In this document: piece by piece, positions 1-13,550 of the stretch
How positions within the stretch are numbered: the first letter of the stretch is position 1
Layout of the letters: every line of letters begins with the position of its first letter
Assembly: GCA_002104895.1 (NCBI GenBank)
Contig: MCFG01000169.1
Span: 90,001 to 137,737 of the forward strand
Reading direction: 5' to 3'
DNA length: 47,737 nucleotides
Source: Anaeromyces robustus
Taxonomy: Eukaryota; Neocallimastigomycota; Neocallimastigomycetes; Neocallimastigales; Neocallimastigaceae
Made by a program: the position numbers and the translations under genes
The notes under the pieces: generated by a model
What the model saw: the letters and a program-made list of their open reading frames with translations, nothing else
Told to the model about the DNA's origin: nothing
Databases searched by the model: none

Positions 1-1
1 C

Positions 2-1639
2 ATAAAACTTTATTTCAGTACAAATTTTATTACCAAGCTGGATATCTTTTTAAATTTTTCAGCTTTAATTATTGGAACTTTATTATTTATGGCCACATTA
101 TTTAGAATTAATGGACATGATGGATTAACTAAAGTGAAAAGTAATATTTTATTTTTCATTATTCCAGGTTTTACTTCTTTCTTTTGTGCCGATGTAATTC
201 CATTAATTGAAGTTTTTTTAGCCGATTCTAATGTTAAACAAAAGAAATTTCATAGTAAAAATGATTTTACAAAACTTTTAATGGGTTCCCGTTATATTGA
301 TTCCTTAAAATCTTGTGCTGTTAGTAGTTATTGTGTAGAAATGGTTTTATTTTGGGATATGCATTTAAAATTAATGAAACTTTACAATAATATTATAAAA
401 AAGAAAGGTATTGACTCTAAAAAACATTATAAAGATCAACAACAGCAATTACAACAACAACAACAACAATTATCATCCAAAGATTCTGAAATTAGTCATA
501 GAGATATATTTATTCCTGAAATTAGTCCCTTATCCCCACTTTCTAATAATTATGAATTATTAATGGAATTAAATAAAAATATTTTTGGTAAAGAAAATAA
601 TACTATTTTATATTCAGGTTGTTATTCAGATTCCAATAATCTTGATCCTGATCTTATAAATCATTATCCATATCATAATAATAATATGGTTAATAAAAAT
701 AGAAGTAATAGTCAAGGAACTTTTGGTATGAATGATGATAATAATCATGGTTATTATAATAAAAATAGAAGTTATAGTCAAGGAACTTTTGGTATGAATG
801 ATGATAATAATCATGGTTATTTTAATAAAAATAGAAGTAATAGTCAAGGAACTTTTGGTATGAATGATAATAATAATCATGGTTATTATAATAAAAATAG
901 AAGTAATAGTCAAGGAACTTATAGTATGGAGGATAATGGACATTTTGATATTGGTGCCCCTATTATAAATATGAATAATAGTTATTCCACTCTTACAAAT
1001 AATGATTATTATAGTCTTAATCGTCCAAGAAATAATAGTAATAATAGTAATAGTAATAGTAATAGTAATTATTCACCATATGATAGGAATAATGGTTATA
1101 GTCGTTATAATTATAATTATGGTCATGGTCCAAATCATGGTAATGTCCATGGTAATAATAATGGGGGTATTTATCCAGAAATGATCAATAGTGATCAAGA
1201 AGGTTTACTTAATTATCGTTCACCCTCTAATTTCAAAAATTATAATACTAATACCAATACTAATACTAATACTTTAAATAGTCATCCTAATAATAATACT
1301 AGTTCACCTACCTTAACTAATGATACAAGTATTTCTCATCCTATTAATAAAAAGAATCCACTTAAAAATCCTAATACTGAAATATTTTATGAACTTTTTG
1401 AAATTGATTCAGAAAATGTAGAAGTTCCTAAAGAATTATGGCATGATATTGATATTTTATATAATTCCTTTATTTCTGAAAGAAGTTTAGCTACGGTTAA
1501 TATTGAAGAAAATACGATTAATCGGTTAAGAAAATCTATTTCTATGAAAAATTATACCATAGATATGTTTTTCCCTGCTCTTTCTGAAACCGTTAGTTTA
1601 ATGTATCAAAATTTGTATCCAAAATTATTAATGAAATAA
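2..1639 (+). CDS. Seven-transmembrane receptor-like RGS protein, 3' portion
   Basis: The frame is open from base 2, so the first in-frame ATG (89) is internal and the true start lies left of the window. The 29 codons before that ATG align with the paralogue at 8387-11500 (KLYxxSxFxTKxD, then a membrane segment). In order: the end of one membrane segment, a second one (ILFFIIPGFTSFFCADVIPL), then a C-terminal RGS domain, the GTPase-activating module for G-alpha subunits. The first RGS part holds DFTKLLMGSRYIDSLK and CVEMVLFWDMHLKLMK; the second ends with IDILYNSFISERS and MYQNLYPKLLMK. About 330 low-complexity Asn/Ser/Gln-rich residues separate the two parts. Unlike the paralogue there is no intron after MFFP. 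Likely a plasma-membrane regulator of G-protein signalling, resembling fungal GPCR-RGS (GprK-type) proteins; the ligand cannot be predicted. Confidence 0.88.
   Translation: MKLYFSTNFITKLDIFLNFSALIIGTLLFMATLFRINGHDGLTKVKSNILFFIIPGFTSFFCADVIPLIEVFLADSNVKQKKFHSKNDFTKLLMGSRYIDSLKSCAVSSYCVEMVLFWDMHLKLMKLYNNIIKKKGIDSKKHYKDQQQQLQQQQQQLSSKDSEISHRDIFIPEISPLSPLSNNYELLMELNKNIFGKENNTILYSGCYSDSNNLDPDLINHYPYHNNNMVNKNRSNSQGTFGMNDDNNHGYYNKNRSYSQGTFGMNDDNNHGYFNKNRSNSQGTFGMNDNNNHGYYNKNRSNSQGTYSMEDNGHFDIGAPIINMNNSYSTLTNNDYYSLNRPRNNSNNSNSNSNSNYSPYDRNNGYSRYNYNYGHGPNHGNVHGNNNGGIYPEMINSDQEGLLNYRSPSNFKNYNTNTNTNTNTLNSHPNNNTSSPTLTNDTSISHPINKKNPLKNPNTEIFYELFEIDSENVEVPKELWHDIDILYNSFISERSLATVNIEENTINRLRKSISMKNYTIDMFFPALSETVSLMYQNLYPKLLMK
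692..945 (+). repeat. 66-bp in-frame minisatellite in the RGS gene
   Basis: Nearly four tandem 66-bp units begin at 692, 758, 824 and 890. Each encodes a 22-residue unit of the form NKNRSNSQGTFGMNDDNNHGYY. The last unit is diverged and truncated. The repeat lies inside the low-complexity insertion of the RGS domain, and its length keeps the frame. Confidence 0.9.
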
Positions 1640-2800
1640 TAATTTTTTTTCTTTTTTTTTTTTTTTTTGAATTGTAATTTTAGTTTTTTTTTTTTTTCTT
1701 TTTTTCTTTTTCTTTTAAAATCATGTATATATGTATGTATATGTAGGTATGTAATATATAATAATTTATAATATATTTATAATATTTATAATATGATAAA
1801 ATATAATTTATATTATATTATATTATATAAATAGATAATTAATTAATAAGTTAAAAAAAGAAAAAGAAAAAAAAAAGAAAAAAAAGAAAGAAAAAAAAAA
1901 AAGAAAGAAAAAAAAAAAAAAGAAAGAAAAAAGAAAAAGAAGTTTTAAATAATAATATTAAATAATATTAAATAATTATAGATATAATAATATTTAGTTT
2001 AATTAAAAAAAATAATTTATTAAAAAAAAATAATAATAATAATAATAATAATACGTTTTTTTTTATTGTAAATAAAAGATTATTAAATTATATAATTGAT
2101 TTATATAATTTTATAATTTTAAAGTATTTCATTAAATTATTATATAAATTATTTTTTTTTTATTCTCTTAAATCTAAAAAAAAAATTCTAAAATTCAAGT
2201 AGTAACAATCATTAAAAAAAATAAAAATAAAAATAAAAAAAATAAAAAAAAACCTATCTAAAAAAAGTATAAATAAATAAATAAATTTAAATATTAAATA
2301 AAAAAATAAAAAAAGAATAAAAAAAAGAATAGAAAGAAAGAAATAAGAAATAAAAAAATTTAAAAATAAAAAAATAAAAATAAGCAATTAAAATAAAGAA
2401 ATAAATAAAGAAATAAATTAAAAACAAACAAAAAGAAAAAAAGAAAAAAGTATAAAAATAAAAATGATTATGATCTTATTTTATATTCTATTAAATTAAA
2501 TTATATTAGATTTTATTATATTTTTTTTAAACTAAAGAAAGAAAAAGAAGACAATATCTATATAATATATGTATATGTGTATATGTATATGTATATATAT
2601 GTATATATTGCCTTATTCTTTATAAATATATATAATATATAATATATAATATATAATGAATGGATATAATTATCAAAGTAAAGAAAAAAAATATAAAATT
2701 TCAAAATAAAAATAAAAAAAAGTGACTCATGACTAAATAAATTTGAAACTGCATAATTTTTTTTTTTTATATTATTATAAGAAAAAAAAAATTATTTATT

Positions 2801-2858
2801 TTAGTTATATTTAGTTATATTTAGTTATATTTAGTTATATTTAGTTATATTTAGTTAT
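2801..2858. repeat. 10-bp tandem repeat TTAGTTATAT
   Basis: Five perfect copies of TTAGTTATAT run from 2801 to 2850, followed by a partial copy. The array passes into a TTA/ATT microsatellite mosaic interrupted by short TTATCTAGTTATTATT-type spacers. Confidence 0.9.
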
Positions 2859-2872
2859 TATTATTATTATTA

Positions 2873-2932
<60 letters not shown>

Positions 2933-3078
2933 TTTATTTTTATTATCTAGTTATTATTATTATTATTATTATTTATTATTATTATTATTATTATCTAGTT
3001 ATTATTATTATTATTATTATTTATTATTATTATTATTTATTATTATTATTTATAATTATTATTATTTAATTATTATTA

Positions 3079-3113
<35 letters not shown>

Positions 3114-6039
3114 TAATATTATTATTATTATTGTTATCATCATCTAGTTATTATTATTATTAACTATTATTATTTAGTTATTATTATTTATAATTATTAT
3201 TTGTTATTATTATTATTATTATTATATAATAAAAACAATAAAGATGATGTGCAAATTGTGTGCTTTAAAAAAATATATGCTATCTATATTTAACAAGAAA
3301 TAATAATAATATTTATTTTTTTTTTCTTATAATTTTAATATTTATATAATATCCAAAATTATAATTCTAATTATAATTATAATTATCATATAAATAATTA
3401 TTATTTATAATATTTGAAACAACGGTTTTATTTTCAATTTAAAATTTCAAAATTTTTTATGAAACTAATAATTGGTCATTTATTTTAAGATTTTAAAAAA
3501 AAATTTTAAATTTTTAAAAAAGGAAAAAGAAAAAGAAAAAGAAATTAAAAAATAATAATAAATAATAAATAATAAATAATAATAAATAATAAATAAATAA
3601 ATAAATAAATAATGTGTAACTAATCATACATGTAATTATACAAAAGGTTTTTCTTTAATTTTTTTTCTTTAATTTTTTTCTTTAATTTTTATTTTCTTTA
3701 TTTTTATTTATTTATTTATTCTATTTTTCTTTTTAATTTTTTTCTTTTTTTTTTTTTTTCCTTTTTTATTTTTTTTAATAAAAAATTTACATAAAATTGT
3801 ACCACCTACAATTTCAAAAATGTATTACAAATATCTTTTTGATATATTTCATATTTTATATTTTATATTTTATATTTATTATTAAATTAAATTAAATTAA
3901 ATTAAATTAAATTATAATAAATTTATATATATAAATAAATAAATTTAAATATATTATATATTATTATATTTATTATAATTTTTATAATTATTATAATTAT
4001 TATAATTTTTTTTTGAAACAAAATTTGTCTTGTGTATTACAAATTTGCAATTCTGTTTTGTTTCTAATTAAATTTTAAAATTTAAAAATTTAAAAAATTA
4101 AAATAAATATAATTCTATTCTATTCTATTACTGAATGGATTTCCAACTTATAAAATTTTTATCCATTTTATTTTATCCATTTTATCCACTTTATTTTATT
4201 TTTTATTTTATTTTATTTTTTATTTATTTTTTATTTTTTATTTATTTTTTATATCTTTATTATAAATTAAAATTAAAAGTTTATTTTTTTTTTAATGTGT
4301 ATTTTCTCTTAAACAGTGTAATAAAAAATAATTATATAGAATAACTACCTGTACATGCACATATAAAAATAAAAAATAAATAATTTATATTGTATTGCGT
4401 TGCATATAGTTTAATTATTATGTATATACAACAACACTAATCTACAATAATTTAAGAGGAGAAAAAAAAATTTTTTTTTAAAAAATTTATATTAATATTA
4501 TTATTACTAGAATAATAAAAATTATCAATTGTGGATTTAAATTATTCAAAAATAATAATTTATAATAATAATATTTATAGAAGAAATTCTAATAATTAAA
4601 AAAAATATTACTTTTATTAATGATGTTAAGTATTATAATGGACTTCATTATTTATTTATTTATTTATTTATTTATTATTTATATTATCCATATTATTTAA
4701 TTATTATTATTATTATAATTATTATAATAAAAGAATAAAAGTACATGTATATATGCAATGTATTTCTGAAATATATAAAAAAACATAACCCATACAAACT
4801 AATTAAAAAAAAAAAAGATGCACCTAAAATAAGAAAGCATAAGAAAAAAAGAATCTATAAATTAAGAAATTATTATAAATAAATAATAAATAATAAATAA
4901 TAAAATAATAAAAATAATAAAATATTTAGTTAGAATTAATTTTTTTTTTATCATAAATCATAATTGAATTCATAATTTTTATATTATTAATATATAAATA
5001 TCATATAAATAAATATATTATTAATATGTTATAATATATATTAACATTACATTATAATTTATTCTACTTAATTAAAACAATTTTATTCCAAATTTTTTTT
5101 AATTTAATCATTTTTAATATAAAATTTACCTTTTTTAATTTTTTTTTTCTTTTTTTTTTTTTTTTTTTTTAACTTTTTTTTTATATTATTATGATTATGA
5201 TTATGAGTTTTTTTTTTTAAATTTAATTAATAATTAAAGTTCATCATTTCATTAAATATTATTTAATAAACTTTTAAAATTTTTTATAACAAAACTTTTT
5301 TCTTTTTTTTCCATTTTTGTACATATTTATATTAATTTTTTAATTAATAAATTAATATATCAAACTTTTTATATTAATTCAAAAAAAAAACTTTATTTAA
5401 TATAAAATTATAAATTTTTTTTAAAAAAAAATAATAATAATTAATAATAATTAATAAAGTAAAAAAATAAAAAATATCTTATTTAAATATTAAATATCAT
5501 AAAAAAAAAATAATGACAAAAATATTAAATATATAAATATATAAAACCAAATAAATAAATTGATGTTATATTATACAAATATAATATAAAATCAATTAAA
5601 TATTAATATTACTATTAATATTAATATAAATTTAAATATAATAAAAGGTTATGTTTTGTTTTATAGTTTTTTTTTTTTTTTTTTTAAATTTTAAGTTTAA
5701 TTTAATTTAATTTAATTTATTAATAAAAAAAATTTTTTTATATTAGATGTGTATTTTAATATTTAATATTTAATATTTTATAATCTGTTTTTTAAGAAAA
5801 AAAAAAGTGATAATCATATCTAATATTGTAATATTGTATTAATGTAATATTTTAATATTTTAATATCATTATCATTATTTTTATTTTTAGTATTATTAAT
5901 ATCATAAATTTAGTATTATTACTTATTTAGTATTATTATTATGATTTAGTATTATTATTATGATTTAATATAATAATTATGTAATCTTTTTATAATTTAT
6001 ACATATTAATACATATTATCATTTATTAATTATTATTAT

Positions 6040-6345
<306 letters not shown>

Positions 6346-8386
6346 GATTTCATTTATTTTTATATCATTTTTTAATACTTTTTTTTTTTTTATTGACTTT
6401 TATATAATTTAAAATTATTAAAAAAAAAATTTTTTTTTTTTTCATCTTAAAACCTTCCATTTTAAATTTTCCCTTTTTTGACAATGATTAACAAACTAAC
6501 CACCATTTTTATTTTTTTAGAAAGATGCCAATAACCAATAAATAAAGAGGAAATAGCCGAAATATCATTAATAATAAAATTTTATTATTTATTATACTTT
6601 TTTTTTTTTTGATAAAAAAATTTTTTTAAAAAAAATAATTAATTTATTAATTAATTATTAATAGAATATTATTAATAATAAAAAAAATTCCAAAAAAAAT
6701 TATAGAAAAAAAAAAAGTACACTTTATTTATTAATAATTCAAAGTTTTAATTAATAATAAATAATAAATAATAAATAAATAAATAAATAATTATAGTAAT
6801 AATAATAAATAATAATCATTGAAATTCACCATCATTACTGTTATATTGAACTTAAATTTTAATTATTTATAATAATAAAAAAAAAATAAATATAAATATA
6901 TATAAATATAATTTAAATTAGAAGAAAAAAAAAGAATATTTATATTGTAAATATAAAGTTTTGTTTATATAATAAGTGTTTTATTTTTATTATTAGATTA
7001 AATATTGTGTCAATGTACAGTTTAAACATTTTATATTAAAATGGTAGCATTTAGGTAATGATAATATATTATGTGAAAAAAATATTTGTGCCACTTATGA
7101 TTTTTTAATAAATATAAATATTCTCCACTGATATTAATAAATTTATAAATTTATATCTTTGAAAGATTAATACGCCACAATACATAATAATTTGTTACCA
7201 TTCTTTTTTATTTTTTTAGAATAAATTATTTCTTTTTTTTTTCTTTTTTTTTTTTGTATTAAATATTAAAAACTTTATTTTTAATATTTTCATTTTTGTA
7301 TTTTCATTTTTTTTCCCTTTTTATTATTTAAAATTTGAAATTTTTATTTTTTTATTTTTTATAGTTTTATATAAAAAGAAAAAGAAAAAACCTTTTTTTT
7401 TTTTTTTTATTCTAAATTTTTTCAATATTTTGATAATTTTTTTTTTTTTCTTTACTTTTTCTTTTATTATTAATAATTTTAAAAAAATTTTTTTTAAAAA
7501 ATAAAAAGCAATTTATAATTCTTGATGAAATATAAATGTTTTTTTTTTTTTCTTTTTCTAAATTTTTTTAATTTATTTGGTTTTTCTTCTTAATAATAAT
7601 AATAAATGATTATTTCTTTTAAATGAAATAATAATATTTTAACATTAATATTAAAAAAAAAAAAATTAATATAAATTAAAAAAAAGTTAAAGAAAGAAAG
7701 AAAAAAAAAATAAAGTATTAATAATAATGTTAAGTAAAAAAAAAAATAAAAATTTGAATTTTAAATTTTAAAAAATTAAAATTTATATTATATATTGAAG
7801 TAATAATTCACAGGTCGTCCTATTAAATAAGTGAAAAACGAAAACTATAAAGAATAAAATAAAAAAAAAAAAAACAATTGATAGCTACAAAAATCAATAT
7901 ATATGAATCATATTTATTTAAAGTTCAAATATATATAAAAAAAAAAAAAGAAATAAAAATAGTTCATAAGTTATTTTAATAATAAAAATAGTAACTATTA
8001 AAAATACCAAAAAAAAAAATAAGAATTTTAATAATAAGAAAAAAAAAATATTTAATGTTACTTAATTTACAAAAATTATTTTTGAATAATATTTATATAT
8101 AATATTAAAATATATTATTATTATATATTTTTAATAAATATACCATTATAAAATCTTTTATAATTAATAATATAATTTTTGGAATGTATTTAATATAGTA
8201 TTTTTTTTTTTTTTTGAAAAAAAATAGATAATAATAATAAAAATAATAATAAAAAAATAATAGTAGTAATATTAAATTAATACATAACATAACATAATAG
8301 AGTAAATTTTTAGTAAAAAAAAGCGAAAAAAAATTTTTTAATAAATTAAGGAAAGAAATAATATCATAACTTTATAATATAAAAAA

Positions 8387-10513
8387 ATGGATGTTGAACC
8401 TATAAAAAAAATAGAGAAAAGGAAGAGAAAATTATCTTCTAATCAAGTATATTTCCTATTTATGTTAATATCCTTTATTTTAATACCTTCATCTATTTAT
8501 GGGGCTATAAAATTAATAAAGTATAAATAAATATATATATATATTTTTTATATTTTTTTATCATTATATATTTATTTTTCATTTTCATATATATATAACA
8601 ATAAATATATAATATATAAAGTTCTTTTTTTTTTTTTTAAACTTTTTTTTTTCTTTTATTAACTTTAAAAAAATTTTTTGTATTTAATTTTTATATACTT
8701 ATATAGAATCGATGGTCAACACATTAAGTTTAGATTTATTGGTAAAGATGCACCAAATAGTAAATATTCTCCTATTTCTCATACAACAGCATGGATACTC
8801 TCAGGTGTTCTTTTTATAATTTTTGCCACCGGTTTAATTCTTTTCAATAAAAAAAAGAATCATCATTTAATTAATTATCGTCCAGTTAATTTATGTAGAT
8901 TAACTGGTTTTGGTTCAGGTGTTTATTGTGTTTTTTTACCAGTAAGTAAATAATAGTTTTTTTTTTTTTTTTTAATATAGATTTATCAAAACTATATATA
9001 TTTTTAATATAGTTTTTAATATATTATATAATTGATTCAAATTTTATTATTTACTCTATAATGATATATTAAATTTTTATTATTTACTCTATAATGATAT
9101 ATTAAAATTTTATTATCTATTTATAAATTTTATATTTTATTATTATTTATATATTAATATTATTATATTATTATATATTATTATTATAATATATTACGTA
9201 ATAATATTATTTAAAATTTATTATTTATATATTAATATTATTATTATTTATATATTAATAATATTATTTATATATTAATGTTTTTTATTATTTATTATTT
9301 ATTATTTATTATTTATTATTATTATTTATTATTTATTATTCTTTTATAATATATTTTTATGAATAAAAAGCTACTGTTAACATACTTTCCAAATGGTGAA
9401 AGCAAAGAAGAAGTAGTTATTACCACAAAGTATAATTGTCTTTTTGCTTTAGTTTTTACTCTTATTTTTGGATCTTTGAGTATGATGTCAAATCTTTCAA
9501 GATATGATAAATTATTCTTTTTAGATAGAAGAGATGTTAGTAGAATGAAATTATATAATGAAACTTATAATAATTCATCTTTACCAGAAAATAAAAAAGG
9601 TAAAAGAAAATTAAATAATTTTGAACCTAATTCCTATATTAAACGTTTAAATAAACTTGCCAGTAAACAAATTACTTTTTGGTGCTTTGTTATACCCTAT
9701 ATATTTTTATTAATATTGGGTATAACTATTGTTAAGATTAAAAGTAAGGATAGTTGTTCCAATATTATTATACTTTATTTACCAATTATGATATTAGGGG
9801 TTATTACTACATTTATTATGCCATACTTTTTCATTAAACTTTATTATAATTCCAGTTTTTTAACCAAATTTGATATGGTATTTAATTTTTTTGCCTTTAT
9901 TATTGGTTCCCTTTTATTTGTAAGTACCTTATTTACTATTAATGGTCATGAAGGATTAACTATTATACGTAGTAGTTCATTATTTTTCATAGTTCCAAGT
10001 TTTTCTTCCTTCTTTTGTGCTGTTATCATTCCATTAATTGAAGTATATACTACTGATGCTAAAATAAAACATAAAAGTATGATGAGTAAAATTGATTTTA
10101 CAAAATTATTAATGGAAACTCGGTATATTGATTCTTTAAAATTTTGTGCTGTTAGATGTTATTGTGTAGAAACGGTTTTATTTTGGGATATGCACATGAA
10201 ATTAATGAAACTTTATGCTGGTTATAATGCTAAAAGAAAAAATAGTAATAATAGTAATAAAAGTCTACTAAATCAAAATCAAAATCAAAATCAAAATCAA
10301 AATCAAAACCAAAATCAAAATCAAAATCAAAACCAATATCAAAATCAATATCAAAATCAAAATATTAAATGTACACAACAAGAATATGATTTATTATTAG
10401 GTATAAATAAAAATATATTTGGTAGAGAAAATAATAATATTATATATACCGGTTTACCTCCAAATAATCATAATATTATTAATTCAAGTTTTATGAATAA
10501 TCAAGGTTATATC

Positions 10514-10553
<40 letters not shown>

Positions 10554-11500
10554 TCTTAGATACCAATAATAATAATAATAATTATAGTAATAGTAAAACA
10601 TTTTATATAGATGATCAAAATTCAATACATCATCATCATAAAAAATCAGATCCTACAGTTACTATCAATATAAATACAAATATAAATTCAAATCCTATTA
10701 GATCAAATTATATAAATTCTAAATCAGATCATATTTATAATAATTCATTTAATAATATTAGTCCAATAAGTCCAATAAATAATATTAGTCCAATAAATAA
10801 TAGTACAATGGATATAAGTACATATTCATATTCTAATCCACAAATTTCTTTGATCAATAGAATGCAAAGAAATGATAGTTATAATTCGAAAGTTAATCTT
10901 ATTAAATCTTCTAGTATTAGATCTTCAAGTATTCATTCATCAAGTCGTCAATCTTCAAAAAATAATATTAATGATGATTATTCTACCTATCATTCCTTAA
11001 GTATATCTTCTAGAGGCAATACTTTTACTTCAGGAGAAGAAAGTATTATTAATGATTGTACTATACTCTATGAACTTTTTAATATTAAACCTAATGAAGT
11101 CATAGTACCGGAAGAATTATGGGATGATTTTAATAGTTTATATTATTCCTTTATATCAGATAGAGGTTTAGCCTTAGTAAATCTTGAAGCAGAAACGGTT
11201 AGTAAATTAAATATTGCCATTAAAAATAAACAATATACCGCTGATATGTTTTTCCCTGTAAGTATTTTTTTTATTATTATAATAATAATATTTTTTTTTA
11301 AAAAAAAAAATAAAAAAAAAAGAACTATTTTAACTATTATATATATATATATTTTTTTTTTCATAAATCTATATTAATTTATTAATTAATTTCAAATAAT
11401 TAAAAAAAATATATATTTTTTATAAAAATAAATATAGGCAATATCTGAAACTATTAATTTGATGTATCAAAACTTTTATCCAAAATTATTAATGTATTAA
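8387..11500 (+). CDS. Seven-transmembrane receptor-like RGS protein, four exons
   Basis: Exons 8387-8520, 8707-8941, 9371-11257 and 11438-11500 join in frame to 772 residues; introns are GT-AG, the last two with GTAAGT donors. The start ATG opens a basic N-terminus (KKIEKRKRK) before a first hydrophobic segment at about residues 20-43. Further segments lie at about 65-85, 105-130, 146-163, 224-246, 254-279, 291-313 and 324-348, so seven or eight in all. An RGS domain follows, in two parts: about 366-406 (DFTKLLMETRYIDSLK, CVETVLFWDMH) and about 690-772 (DDFNSLYYSFISDRG, SETINLMYQNFYPKLL). About 280 residues of low complexity (Asn-Gln repeats, poly-Asn, Ser-rich) separate them. It is the tandem paralogue of the gene at the left edge. 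Probable role: membrane sensor that also accelerates G-alpha GTP hydrolysis. Confidence 0.88.
9041..9104. repeat. 32-bp tandem duplication in an intron
   Basis: Two near-identical copies of a 32-33 bp unit containing ATTTACTCTATAATGATATA start at 9041 and 9073, inside the second intron (8942-9370) of the RGS receptor gene. The rest of the intron is TTA/TTTA simple sequence. Confidence 0.8.
10272..10365 (+). repeat. Coding (AATCAA)n repeat, Asn-Gln tract
   Basis: A run of AATCAA units encodes an alternating Asn-Gln tract with a few Tyr interruptions, inside the insertion that splits the RGS domain of the receptor gene. Confidence 0.9.
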
Positions 11501-11908
11501 ATGATTTTAAAAAAAGAAAGAAGAAAAATGATAAATTACAAGTAAAAAAAAAAAAAAATTAAAAAATTAAAAATAAATAAAAAATTAATAATAATGATAA
11601 TAAGAAAAAAAAATAGTAATAAAGATTAATAAATAATTTTAATCAAATTATTATTATAATATAATATAATATAATACTTATTAATTTAATATATAACTTT
11701 TATTATTTTAATATAAGTAATTTATATTTATAATAAAAAAAAAATAAATATAAAATATAAATAAATTAAATAAGTAATTAATACTTTAAAAAAATAAAAA
11801 AAATAAGAGGAAATATTATTAATTATTATTATTTTTTATTGAGTAAAAAATAATATATTAAGTATTTAATTTATTTTAAAATTTTTTTATTAGGAAGCTG
11901 GTATTCTT

Positions 11909-11954
<46 letters not shown>

Positions 11955-13486
11955 ATATATATATATATATAAACATTATATATATATATAATATATATTT
12001 TTCATTACCTTTTTGTTTTTATATATATTTCAAATAGTTTATATATGATTATTATTAAAAAAAAAAAAAAAAAAAAAACCTTTTTTTTTTTTCTTTTTCT
12101 TAATATTATTTTATTATTTTAATTGAACAACCAAAGAATATATATATATATATATATAAAATAAAAAAAAAAAAAATAAAATAAAAAAATAAAAAAATAG
12201 AATAGTTAATAATGAAAAAAAGAATAAGATTAAAACAAAAAAAAAAAAAAAAAAATAGTAGAGAAAAAAAAGAAAAGAAATATATATAAAAAGAATATAT
12301 AAATAGAGAAAATCTAATATTTTTTATTTTTATTTTTATTTTTTTTTCTTTCTAAAAATTCAATTATAATATATAGTATTTATTTTCATTATTTTCCTAT
12401 AAGAATTTTCTATTTTTTTTTTTTCTTCTTTCTTTTTATCAATAATTTTTTTTTTTTAGTTATTTATCCAGAAATAATCAATCAAACACTTTATAATAAC
12501 AAAAAAAAAAAAAAAAAAAAAAAAAAATTAAAAATTCTAAAAAACTAAAAAATTAAAAATATATTATATAAATAATAATAGCTTTATATTAATATATATA
12601 AAAAAAAAACTTATTTTATAATAATATATACAAATATCAAAATAAATATAACTCAAAAACAAATAACAAATCAAAAATAAATTACAATCAAACAAAAAAA
12701 AAAATAACACAAAAACAAACAATAATAAATAACTCACAAAACAAATCACAAAAAAAATAAAATAACTCACAAACAAACAAATAAAAAAAAATAAAAAAAC
12801 AACGAACAAAATAAAACTTTAAATAAATCAAAAAAAAAAAAAAAAAAAAAAAAATAAAAAAATAAAAAATCAAAAAAAAAAAAAAAACAACGAACAAAAT
12901 AAAACTATAAAATAAAACCAAGCAAAAAAAAAAACAAGTATTTATATATTTTTAATCGCAAACTAATAATTATTACAAGTTAATAATTTACAATCACAAT
13001 AAATATTACAATATTACAATATTAAAATATATTAAAATATTAATTTTAATTAAAAAAAGATCTGTAATTTTAAAAAAAATAAAAAAAAAAATTTTATTAT
13101 TATTTATAATCTAATTAAATATAAATCTAAAACTCTCACTATTAAAGAAGTTTTAGATTTTATATTATATTATATATTATAAAAAAAAAAAACAAAAAAA
13201 AACAAAAAAAAATAAAGAATAAAATAATAATAATAATAAAATAAATTAACAAGTTATTATTATATTTAATTATTATTATTAAAAAAATAAAAAAAGAATA
13301 AAAAAAAATTAAAATATTAAAATATTAAAAAAAAAGAAAAAATTCAATAAAATAATAAAATAAAATAAAATACAAAATTTAAAAAAAAAATTTATATATA
13401 TATATATATATAATGTTAATATTTAAACTTTTTTTTTATTTTAATTTGATCGTTCTATTTTATTATTTATTATTATTATTTATTAT

Positions 13487-13550
13487 TTATTATATCATAT
13501 TTATTATATCATATTTATTATATCATATTTATTATATCATATTTATTATA
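13487..13550. repeat. 14-bp tandem repeat TTTATTATATCATA
   Basis: About four and a half head-to-tail copies of TTTATTATATCATA, ending where the sequence returns to ordinary TTATT repeats. Confidence 0.85.

Noticed and set aside
626-943. Minus-strand 105-residue frame with a repeat
   Set aside because: Opposite strand of the 66-bp minisatellite in the RGS gene.
9359-9370. ATG at 9359 as the start of the receptor gene
   Set aside because: It lies just before the AG acceptor at 9370. Exons 1 and 2 join in phase to CTA at 9371 and supply the missing first membrane segments.
11143-11364. Minus-strand 73-residue frame
   Set aside because: It overlaps the end of the RGS exon and the following intron on the opposite strand, and is Ile/Lys-rich without motifs.
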